Shown: in pieces, positions 50,057-58,108 of the stretch
Numbering within the stretch: position 1 is the first letter of the stretch
How the letters are laid out: the number at the start of each line of letters is the position of its first letter
From: JAHRAW01 sp965243285
GTDB lineage: Bacteria > Pseudomonadota > Gammaproteobacteria > Arenicellales > Poriferihabitantaceae
Length of the DNA: 64,000 nucleotides
NCBI GenBank assembly: GCA_965243285.1
Contig: OZ251537.1
Coordinates: 372,001 to 436,000 of the forward strand
Direction: 5' to 3'
The notes under the pieces: model-generated
What the model was told of the DNA's origin: nothing
The model's input: only the letters and a program-made list of their open reading frames with translations
Database searches by the model: none
Position numbers and translations under genes: made by a program

Positions 50057-50473
50057 TTATTTTTCGACCGATTGATCGGCCGACTCAGCCGCCGCGCCGG
50101 CGAAATTCGACACCCGAATCCGCCCGTCCACCATACGGCTACCGCGCTGGTTGATTTTTGCCATTTTTTCGGCGAAGGCGGCGGCAAGATCGAAATCCGC
50201 GGCGATGGCGTTGCCCAACAGCAAAATTAGCAAATCGGCGCACTCCTCCGCTAACGCTGCTTTCGGCTTGCCCTTGCTCACGCAGGCCGAAATTTCGCCC
50301 AATTCCTCGGCCATCAGCGCCACCCGATACACCATGTCTTCGCCGCCGTGGGCCGCGAAGCGGTGCTTATCGTGAAACGCCTGCACTTGCGCCAGCATGG
50401 CCGAAAAGGAATCCGGCGATGAATCCGGCGATGAATCCGGCGCGGTTTTTGCCGGGCGTGGCGATGCCATCAT
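50057..50473 (-). CDS. MazG-like nucleotide pyrophosphohydrolase
   Basis: 138 residues. The MazG metal-binding pattern ALMAEELGEISACV then AEECADLLILLLG (ExxE…ExxD) is complete. Likely hydrolyses non-canonical or excess NTPs in the cytoplasm. N-terminus SPRPAKTAPDSSPDSSPDSF is a low-complexity extension made of gaatccggcgat units; the natural start is probably the Met near 50398 (MLAQVQAFHDKHRF). Its start overlaps the glyS stop by 4 bp, so it is in the glyQ-glyS-gmhB-plsC unit. Confidence 0.75.
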   Translation of the reverse strand: MMASPRPAKTAPDSSPDSSPDSFSAMLAQVQAFHDKHRFAAHGGEDMVYRVALMAEELGEISACVSKGKPKAALAEECADLLILLLGNAIAADFDLAAAFAEKMAKINQRGSRMVDGRIRVSNFAGAAAESADQSVEK

Positions 50474-52887
50474 TCGCGCTCAGAAGGCAGTAGCGAGAGG
50501 TCGGCGACGCCCAAAAACAGCCGCCGAATGTGACGCAGCAACGCCAAGCGGTTGTCGCGCACCGCCGCATCATCCGCCATCACCATCACCTGCGCAAAAA
50601 ATTCATCCACCGGCTGCTTCAAGCCGGCGGAGGCCGCCAGCCCTAAATCATAGCGGCGCTCGGCAAAATGCGCCCGCGCCTGCGCGCCCATGCTCTCGAG
50701 TTGCTGCGCCAAGGCGTGTTCGGCGGCGTGCTGGAATAGCGCCGCTTGGTAGACCGGCGCAACATCGTCGGCGGCTGATTTTTGGGTGGATTTTTGGGTG
50801 GATTTGCCGGTGGATTTGCCGGTGGATTTTTGGGTGGATTTTTTGGATGATGGCCCGGTGGCTTGCCCGCTCGATGGCCCGGCGACGCCGCTGGCGATGG
50901 CGCTGTCGTCCCTATCGCCATCAATATGGATAGAATCGCCGCCCATGTCCATAGAATCCACCGAATCGCCGCCGGCCTTGCGCAGAATCCGCGCGATGCG
51001 TTTGTTGGCGGCCGCCAACGCCGCCGCCGCTTGCGGTTGCTGGGCGCGAAATTGCCGCACCGCAGTCAGGCGCTGATGCACATCTAACGGCCGACGCGGC
51101 TTGCACGCCAGCACCGCCGGCAACTCGGCGCCATGCCCCAGCGGCAGGTAGTAGGCCGTCAGGCGCTCCAACATGAAGTCGAAAACTTGGCGCACCGTGG
51201 CCGCATCCGGCCGCGCCGTGGTGTTGTCGGCGCGTTCATACGCGTGTTGGGTGGCGCGCAACAACTGCAGCAAATCCCAATCGCGGCCTTTTTCGATGAG
51301 AATGCGCAGCACGCCGAGGGCCGCTCGGCGCTGCGCGAAGGGGTCTTTGTCGCCGCTGGGAATCTCGCCAGCGGCGAACAAGCCGAGCATGGAATCCAGC
51401 CTATCGGCCACCGCCAGGCATTGCGCTAATCCGCCGCGCGGCAGTTGGTCGCCAGCATAGCGCGGCCAATAATGCTGCTCCATGGCATCCGCCACAGCCG
51501 CCGCTTCGCCGCTTTTTTGCGCGCAATGGCGGCCGATAACGCCCTGCAAATCGGGGAATTCGCCCACCAAATCGGTCACCAAATCGGCCTTGCATAGCAA
51601 CGCCGCGCGCTCGGCTTGCTCGCCATCGACGCTGGCTTGGGCGGCGATATGGCGCGCCAACTCCCCCACCCGCGTGCATTTATCGCGCACCGAGCCGAGT
51701 TTTTGGTGAAAAACCACGCCGCCGAGTTTTTCCGCGTGGCGCTCTAAGGGGATTTTCAGCGCGCTCGTCCAAAAAAATTCGGCATCGGCCAGCCGCGCCC
51801 GCAACACCCGCTCATTGCCGCGCCGCACGCGGTCGTCTCCGCGCGGGATGTCGATATTGCTGACGGTGATGAACATCGGCAGCAGTTTGGCGGCGGATTC
51901 GGTGGCGGATGCAGCGCCAGAATCAACCGAATCGACGGCTCCATCATCCGCCTCAGAATCCCCATCAAAATCCCCATCAAAATCCCCCACCCCATACAAA
52001 TGAAAATATTTTTGATGCTCGCGCATGGCGGAAATCAACACCTCGTCCGGCAGCGCGAGGAAGCGGCGGTCGAACTCACCGCGCACCGCGCGCGGCCATT
52101 CCACCGCGCCGGTCACCCAATCCAGCAACCCCGGGGCTAGGTCGGCGCGCGCCCCGGCGAGCCCGGCCAGGGTCTCGATTTGCGCGACGATGAGGTCGCG
52201 GCGGCGCGCGAAATCGGCGATGACCCGCCCGTCGGATTCCAACAAATCGGCGTACTTCTCGGCCTGAGGTATGGACACAGCGCGGTCGGCATGAAAGCGA
52301 TGCCCGTAAGTTACGCGCCCGGCTTGCAGCCCCAAGGCTTGCGTGGCGACCACTTTATCGCCGTGCAGCGCCAGCAACCAGTGCGCCGGGCGCACAAACT
52401 CGGCCGCGCCATCGCCCCACCGCATGCGTTTGGGGATGGGCATCTGCCGCAGGCTGCGCTCGATACAAGCGGCGGCGACGGTCGCCAAACTCGCCCCGGC
52501 GACTTGTTGCCGATGCACCAACCAGGCGCCTTGGGCGGTCTCCATAGTGTCGAGGTCAGCCACCGCGACGCCGCATGATTTGGCAAACCCGGCCGCCGCT
52601 CGACTCGGCTTACCCGTAGCGTCATAGGCCGCCTTCAGCGCCGGCCCGCGACGCTCGGCGATGCTGTCCGGTTGCCGCCCGGCCACCGCAAACACCACCG
52701 CCGTCAACCGTCGCGGGGTGGCAAAAACGCGATAGCGCTCGGCATCATCCGCCACCCCGGCAGCCGCCAACTCCCGCGCCAAACCGCCGGCAAAGGCCTC
52801 GGCCAACGCCGACAACGCCGCCGGCGGCAACTCCTCGGTGCCGATTTCGACCAATAAATCCGCCCGCATGATTTTTTTCGCGCTCAT
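50470..52887 (-). CDS. glyS: Glycyl-tRNA synthetase beta subunit, with low-complexity insertions
   Basis: About 805 residues from MSAKKIMRADLLVEIGTEEL (start at 52887, overlapping the glyQ stop as ATGA). Core blocks: GTEELPPAALSALAEAF, LLALHGDKVVATQALGLQAG, FDGDKDP-like PSGDKDPFAQRRAALGVLRI, and the C-terminal anticodon domain FFAQVMVMADDAAVRDNRLA. Two in-frame insertions interrupt it: DFDGDFDGDSEADDGAVDSV (coding 51900-51995) and a Ser/Lys/Thr run KKSTQKSTGKSTGKSTQKST (50760-50975 with its acidic flank). Both lie in surface-loop-like places, so activity is probably kept. Confidence 0.92.
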   Translation of the reverse strand: MSAKKIMRADLLVEIGTEELPPAALSALAEAFAGGLARELAAAGVADDAERYRVFATPRRLTAVVFAVAGRQPDSIAERRGPALKAAYDATGKPSRAAAGFAKSCGVAVADLDTMETAQGAWLVHRQQVAGASLATVAAACIERSLRQMPIPKRMRWGDGAAEFVRPAHWLLALHGDKVVATQALGLQAGRVTYGHRFHADRAVSIPQAEKYADLLESDGRVIADFARRRDLIVAQIETLAGLAGARADLAPGLLDWVTGAVEWPRAVRGEFDRRFLALPDEVLISAMREHQKYFHLYGVGDFDGDFDGDSEADDGAVDSVDSGAASATESAAKLLPMFITVSNIDIPRGDDRVRRGNERVLRARLADAEFFWTSALKIPLERHAEKLGGVVFHQKLGSVRDKCTRVGELARHIAAQASVDGEQAERAALLCKADLVTDLVGEFPDLQGVIGRHCAQKSGEAAAVADAMEQHYWPRYAGDQLPRGGLAQCLAVADRLDSMLGLFAAGEIPSGDKDPFAQRRAALGVLRILIEKGRDWDLLQLLRATQHAYERADNTTARPDAATVRQVFDFMLERLTAYYLPLGHGAELPAVLACKPRRPLDVHQRLTAVRQFRAQQPQAAAALAAANKRIARILRKAGGDSVDSMDMGGDSIHIDGDRDDSAIASGVAGPSSGQATGPSSKKSTQKSTGKSTGKSTQKSTQKSAADDVAPVYQAALFQHAAEHALAQQLESMGAQARAHFAERRYDLGLAASAGLKQPVDEFFAQVMVMADDAAVRDNRLALLRHIRRLFLGVADLSLLPSERE

Positions 52888-53771
52888 TTGGCCACCGCGC
52901 AGCGCGGAAACCCCATGGCCTCGCGCTTGGCGAAATAGCATTGGGCGACGCCGCGCGCCAAGCCGCGCACCCGCCCGATATAGCGCGCGCGTTCGGTGAC
53001 GCCGATGGCGTGGCGGGCTTCGAGCAGGTTGAAGAGGTGCGAGGCCTGCAGGGTTTGCTCATAGGCCGGCAGCGGTAAATCCCGCGCTAACAAGGTGCGG
53101 CACATGCCCTCGGCGGCGGTGAATTGGGCCAGCAGCGCCTCCACATCTGCGTACTCGAAGTTATAGGCCGATTGTTCCACCTCGTTTTGATGATACAAAT
53201 CCCCATAGGTGTGGCGCGCCCCTGGCCCATCGCCCCACACTAAATCGAACAGGTTGTCAACCCCCTGCAAATGCATGGCGATGCGCTCCAGCCCATAGGT
53301 GATTTCGCCGGTCACCGGGCGGCAATCGAGGCCGCCCACTTGCTGAAAATAGGTGAATTGAGAAACCTCCATGCCATTTAGCCAAATCTCCCAGCCCAAC
53401 CCCCAGGCCCCGAGGGTGGGCGATTCCCAATCATCCTCGACAAACCTCACATCATCTTTCTCAAACTCCACGCCCAAGGCGGCCAGCGAGCCGAGATATA
53501 ACCTTTGAAAATCATCCGGCGAGGGTTTGAGCGTGACTTGGAACTGAAAATAATGCTGCAACCGATTCGGATTCTCGCCATACCGCCCATCGCTCGGCCG
53601 CCGCGACGGCTGCACATAAGCAGCCCGCAACGGCTCCGGCCCAATAGCGGCGAGAAAGGTTTGCGGGTGAAAAGTGCCAGCCCCAACCTCCATATCATAG
53701 GGCTGCATGATAACGCAGCCTTGCCCGGCCCAGTATTCCTGCAACTTCATGATAAGACGCTGAAAAGTCAT
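52884..53771 (-). CDS. glyQ: Glycyl-tRNA synthetase alpha subunit
   Basis: 295 residues from MTFQRLIMKLQEYW at 53771. Class II core: CVIMQPYDMEVGAGTFHPQT, AAYVQPSRRPSDGRYGENPN, EVSQFTYFQQVGGLDCRPVT and TYGLERIAMHLQGVDNLFDL. The open frame extends upstream to 53909 but those residues (NPPKHPPNHPRQPPPLATAA) are translated from a tandem ggcggtggctggcggg repeat and are unlikely to be native. First gene of the glyQ-glyS-mazG-gmhB-plsC unit. Confidence 0.95.
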   Translation of the reverse strand: MTFQRLIMKLQEYWAGQGCVIMQPYDMEVGAGTFHPQTFLAAIGPEPLRAAYVQPSRRPSDGRYGENPNRLQHYFQFQVTLKPSPDDFQRLYLGSLAALGVEFEKDDVRFVEDDWESPTLGAWGLGWEIWLNGMEVSQFTYFQQVGGLDCRPVTGEITYGLERIAMHLQGVDNLFDLVWGDGPGARHTYGDLYHQNEVEQSAYNFEYADVEALLAQFTAAEGMCRTLLARDLPLPAYEQTLQASHLFNLLEARHAIGVTERARYIGRVRGLARGVAQCYFAKREAMGFPRCAVAK

Positions 53772-54561
53772 GGCGACGGTGGCTGGCGGCGGTGGCTGGC
53801 AGGGGTGGCTGGCGGCGGTGGCTAGCGGCGGTGGCTGGCGGGGATGATTCGGCGGGTGCTTTGGGGGGTTCGACGATGGATACGACGGCAATTTCGACAG
53901 CTTCGGCAAGATTCGACGGTAGATTTTCGGGGTTCGACTAGATGAATGCTAAGGTGGATTTTAAGCCGATTCGGCCAGATTAGAGCGGCTAATTTTGGCC
54001 GATTCTACTGGCTAATATCGCAAAAATTGCGCTTTACTCCCCTAAATCTGCACTTCCATTACGGCTTTTAATTTTTGATTTGACTTTGGCTGTTGCTTTT
54101 TGCTGTTGCTTTTTTCTGTTGCTTTTTGCTGTTGCTTTTCGCCGTTGCTTTGGCTGTTAAGGCTTTGCTCCACCCTATCTTTTTAGGGGGGAGCCAAAAC
54201 TGGCGGCTTCATCGCCAGTTTTGGTGGGGGGTGCATTTGATTTTGACTTTTCTAAATCCCCGCCACCCGTAAACAAGCGAGCGAGGTTTTTTGCTATATC
54301 CGCGGCTCCGTCATCCACGGACTCCAAAGACATCCGCTTCTACACCCGCCTAAAAACCATCACCTCGCGTTGACCGTCTGGCATCCGGTCAGGGGGGCTA
54401 TGGATTGTGATATAATCATGCACTGCATGCTTGGCGCAGTGCATCTGCGAAACGAACCGTTCCGTGGCTGTATTGCCGGTCACCCCAAGCACTAACATCA
54501 ATTGAAACTAATCCAATGAGTATTTCGTATATCCAATGATTATCACCAGCAGATAGAATAC
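53772..54561. other. Intergenic with tandem repeats and double-hairpin block
   Basis: 53772-53850: imperfect ggcggtggctggcggg tandem repeats. 54033-54250: low-complexity block with repeat copy D. 54425-54447 has a hairpin, gcactgcatgc with gcgcagtgc, near a TATAAT-like 54411-54416. No gene recognised. Confidence 0.5.
54167..54224. repeat. Double-hairpin repeat, copy D
   Basis: GCTCC (54167-54171) with GGAGC (54190-54194); CCAAAACTGGCG (54194-54205) with CGCCAGTTTTGG (54213-54224). Identical to copy C over about 106 bp (54129-54234). Confidence 0.8.
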
Positions 54562-57558
54562 TTGCGTGCCATTATCGGTAGCGAGAATGAAAGTGTTTTG
54601 CGTCAAGCTTTTCAGTGTTGTTTAATGAAATACTGCATTAAACATAATTTAATTTTAGCTGAAGATCTAGAGTATGGAAATACTGGGAAAAGGCCCGATG
54701 GCACCGTAAAGGATGCGATGCGTCTCGATAGAGGGTATTGGGAAGCGAAAGACTCTAAGGATGATATCGATGAGGAAATCGAGAAAAAATTGCGCGATGG
54801 TTACCCGACATCCAACATTATTTTCGAAAATTCACTAACTGCGGTGTTGTTACAAAACGGTGACGAAGTGCAGCGGGTGAATATGGGTGATGCACAAAAA
54901 TTGCACAAACTGGTCAGTGCTTTTTTCGCTTATGAGCCGCCCATCATTGCGGAATTTACCAAGGCAAGGAATAAATTTAGCGAAGATTTGCCCGATATAC
55001 TCGTGGCGCTGCGCGACATGATCGATAACGCATTCGAGAAAAAACCGAATTTTCGCACCGCCGCCGATGGTTTTCTCGCCCTATGCCGCAAAACCATCAA
55101 CCCGGAAGTGGAGTCGGCCGATGTGCGCGAAATGTTAATTCAACATATCTTAACCAAAGATATTTTTCTAAAAGTTTTTGGCGAAGATCAATTTCATAAA
55201 GAAAATAATATCGCTCAGCGTTTGGATGATCTCGAAAATACTTTTTTTACCGGCGATTTCAAGCGTGACATGGTCGACCGTCTAAAGGTTTATTACGGCG
55301 CCATCACCGCCACCGCCGCCAACATCGACAGTCATTATGAGAAACAGAAATTTCTCAAAGCGATTTATCAAGATTTTTATACCGTATACAACCCCAAGGC
55401 CGCCGACCGCCTCGGTGTGGTGTATACACCTAATGAAATTGTGGGTTTTATGATTAGGTCGACCGACCACCTGGTGAAAAAATACTTTGGTCGCCGTTTG
55501 TATGACAAAAATGTGCAGATTCTCGACCCGGCCGCCGGCACCGGCACTTTCATCACCGATTTAATCGAATTTATGCCCAAAGCGAACCTGCCTTACAAAT
55601 ACCAACACGAAATCCACGCTAATGAGGTCAGCATATTGCCGTATTACATCGCTAACTTAAATATCGAATATACCTATAAACAAAAGATTGGTAAGTATTT
55701 GGAATTTCCGAATATTTGTTTTTTAGATACGCTGGAAAATCTTTATTTCGATGACAACGAGGCACAGCGAGATTTGTTCGGCTCAATGAGTTATGAAAAT
55801 CTCGAACGTATCAAGCGTCAGAATGAAAAACACATCTCGGTGATTATCGGCAATCCGCCGTATAACGCCAACCAACGCAATGCAAATGATAATAATAAAA
55901 ACCGCAACTACCCCGGCATCGATAGACGCATCAAAGACACCTATGTAAAAGCAAGTAGCGCGCAAAAAACCAAACAATACGATATGTATAAGCGCTTTAT
56001 CCGCTGGGCAACCGATAGGCTGGGCGATGACGGCGTGCTGGCCTTCATCACCAATCGCTCATGGATTGATTCTAAGCAAGATGATGGTTTTCGCAAAGTA
56101 GCGGCCGAAGAATTCAGCAAAATCTACATCGTCGATTTGGGCGGCGACATACGGGCAACGCCCGGGTCGGGCAATGTATTCGGTATCATGACCGGCATCG
56201 CCATCGGTTTTTTTGTACGCAAAACACAACAAGACGAAGGTTGTGACATTCACTATATGAAACGCGACGATTTCGAAAGCGCGGAAGACAAATTGGCTTT
56301 TTTAAATAACGCTGATTTTAGGAATATTGATTTTGAGCATATTGTTCCAAACAAAAAATGTCGGTGGCTCGACCAAATCGACAATGACTTCGGTAGCCTA
56401 AATTGTGTGGCTGATAAATCCACCAAACTTGCCAAAAGCGCGGCTGGTGAAACCTCTATTTTCAAATTATATTCTTTGGGGGTAGTAACCTCTCGCGATG
56501 AATGGGTTTATGATTTTGATAAAAATGATCTAAAAAATAAAGTGAAATTTTTTTGCAAAGTGTATAGCGATGAAATTTTGCGTTTTAATAAAGAGAACCC
56601 GGATGCGGAAAAAATTGGAAATTGGGTTGATCGGAAAATAAAATGGACTACAGAATTAGAGAGCCACTTATTAAAGGGAAATGACATTAATTATTCGAGA
56701 AAATACATCGTCGATTCTATTTTTCGTCCATTTGTGACATCAAATTTGTACTATCAACGGCGCATTGTTCACCGTTTGTACCAAATGCCGAAAATATTTC
56801 CCACCGGCAAAAATAAAGAAAACAAAGTAATTTGCTTTTCCGGTCTTGCCTCAGCAAAACCTTTCCAAGCACTCGCTGTTGGGCAATTGTATGGCATTGA
56901 TTTTCTCGAAAAAACCCAATGCCTGCCACTATATCGCTACGATACCGACGGCACACGCCATACCAACATCACCGCTTATGGTTTGGATAAATTTCGCGTT
57001 CATTACAGCGATAAAAACATCTCCGCCGAAGATATTTTCCATTACACCTATGCGGTTTTACACAATCCGGCGTATCGAGAAAAATACGCCATCAATCTCA
57101 CCCGAGAATTTCCTCGTCTGCCGTTTTATGATGATTTTGCAAAATGGGTGGCGTGGGGCGATGGATTAATGGCGACTCATATCGGCTTTGCCGCCACCAC
57201 CCCCACTGTTTTCCAACGGCGCGACATCGCCCACCCGCCCGGGCGCGCCAAACTCCGCGCCGATAAAGCGCGCGGCGCCATCATCATCGACGAGCAAACC
57301 GAATTATTAGACATTCCACCGCTGGCTTGGCAATACCAACTCGGCAGTCGCAGTGCGCTCGAATGGGTACTCGACCAATACAAAGAGAAAACGCCCCGAT
57401 ACTCCACCATCAAAGAAAAGTTCAACACCTATCGCTTTGCCGACCACAAAGAAGAAGTTATCGAGTTACTCGGTAAGGTTTGCACCGTAAGCGTAAAAAC
57501 CATGGAAATTATCGATGAAATGAGACAACACAGTCAGGAAAATAATCCCAAAAATTAA
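54562..57558 (+). CDS. Type IIG/ISP-like restriction enzyme-N6-adenine methyltransferase
   Basis: 998 residues from a TTG at 54562. N-terminal PD-(D/E)xK-like nuclease: RLDRGYWEAKDSKDD (about residues 51-65). Methyltransferase motif I DPAAGTGTFITDL and motif IV IGNPPYNANQ (about 425-435) follow, then a long target-recognition region to the C-terminus. No helicase domain, so it resembles single-chain type IIG/IIL or helicase-less ISP enzymes. The natural start may be the ATG at 54516 (MSISYIQ), which is out of frame by one base before YHQQIEYLRAIIGSENES; see findings. Lone gene on plus strand between repeat copies D and E. Confidence 0.82.
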   Translation: MRAIIGSENESVLRQAFQCCLMKYCIKHNLILAEDLEYGNTGKRPDGTVKDAMRLDRGYWEAKDSKDDIDEEIEKKLRDGYPTSNIIFENSLTAVLLQNGDEVQRVNMGDAQKLHKLVSAFFAYEPPIIAEFTKARNKFSEDLPDILVALRDMIDNAFEKKPNFRTAADGFLALCRKTINPEVESADVREMLIQHILTKDIFLKVFGEDQFHKENNIAQRLDDLENTFFTGDFKRDMVDRLKVYYGAITATAANIDSHYEKQKFLKAIYQDFYTVYNPKAADRLGVVYTPNEIVGFMIRSTDHLVKKYFGRRLYDKNVQILDPAAGTGTFITDLIEFMPKANLPYKYQHEIHANEVSILPYYIANLNIEYTYKQKIGKYLEFPNICFLDTLENLYFDDNEAQRDLFGSMSYENLERIKRQNEKHISVIIGNPPYNANQRNANDNNKNRNYPGIDRRIKDTYVKASSAQKTKQYDMYKRFIRWATDRLGDDGVLAFITNRSWIDSKQDDGFRKVAAEEFSKIYIVDLGGDIRATPGSGNVFGIMTGIAIGFFVRKTQQDEGCDIHYMKRDDFESAEDKLAFLNNADFRNIDFEHIVPNKKCRWLDQIDNDFGSLNCVADKSTKLAKSAAGETSIFKLYSLGVVTSRDEWVYDFDKNDLKNKVKFFCKVYSDEILRFNKENPDAEKIGNWVDRKIKWTTELESHLLKGNDINYSRKYIVDSIFRPFVTSNLYYQRRIVHRLYQMPKIFPTGKNKENKVICFSGLASAKPFQALAVGQLYGIDFLEKTQCLPLYRYDTDGTRHTNITAYGLDKFRVHYSDKNISAEDIFHYTYAVLHNPAYREKYAINLTREFPRLPFYDDFAKWVAWGDGLMATHIGFAATTPTVFQRRDIAHPPGRAKLRADKARGAIIIDEQTELLDIPPLAWQYQLGSRSALEWVLDQYKEKTPRYSTIKEKFNTYRFADHKEEVIELLGKVCTVSVKTMEIIDEMRQHSQENNPKN

Positions 57559-58108
57559 AACCTGCACTCGCCTCTTATTTAGCCCGCCAAATGTATGGTG
57601 CGAGTTTTATAGCGCCGCATTTATATCCATAGGACGGAAGTTATTTTTGGGGTTTATACACCTATTGCCACACGGAATTTGGCAATAAACAATGTTGCTT
57701 GTCCGGCAATGGCGTATTTGCGTAAAATATTTGCAATACCGTCCATTAGATGTGCAAGCATTAGATCTTCTCGTACCCCCCTTATGACGCCATGGCGGGT
57801 GGCTATGAGGGCAAAGAAAGTACCTATATGTACATGTTTAGGTTGCAGTGCAAGGGGTTGCGGTTGTACATATAGCTGACGAGGTTGCAAGTTAGGGCAT
57901 GGTTTGGCGCTGCGGCAGGGCTGCAGCGAAAAATACGGCGTTTCGATGTTGGTGACGATGGAATCGATGTATGAAAGCGACCGCCAAAGGGAAAAACGAA
58001 AGCAACATCAAAAGCAACCCCTACCAAATCAGGCGATAAGCCGCCTGATTTGACTCCCCCAGAAAAAACTAAAGTGGAGTGAAACGTTAAAAGCCAACCA
58101 CCACCCAC
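57559..58108. other. Intergenic with a possible small ORF and double-hairpin block
   Basis: A minus-strand frame at 57654-57890 (78 residues, ending LRKYAIAGQATLFIAKFRVA) is open but not recognised and starts inside short repeats (tgtacatatag, ggttgc). 57640-57675 has ggggtttatacacctatt, similar to the MITE end. Repeat copy E follows at 58025. Nothing else seen. Confidence 0.4.
58025..58080. repeat. Double-hairpin repeat, copy E
   Basis: CAAATCAGGCG (58025-58035) with CGCCTGATTTG (58042-58052); ACTCC (58053-58057) with GGAGT (58076-58080); then gaaacgttaaaagcc. Same orientation as copy A. Confidence 0.75.

Noticed and set aside
54370..54416. Promoter TTGACC…TATAAT before the type IIG-like gene
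   Set aside because: The two hexamers are about 35 bp apart, too far for a sigma70 promoter.
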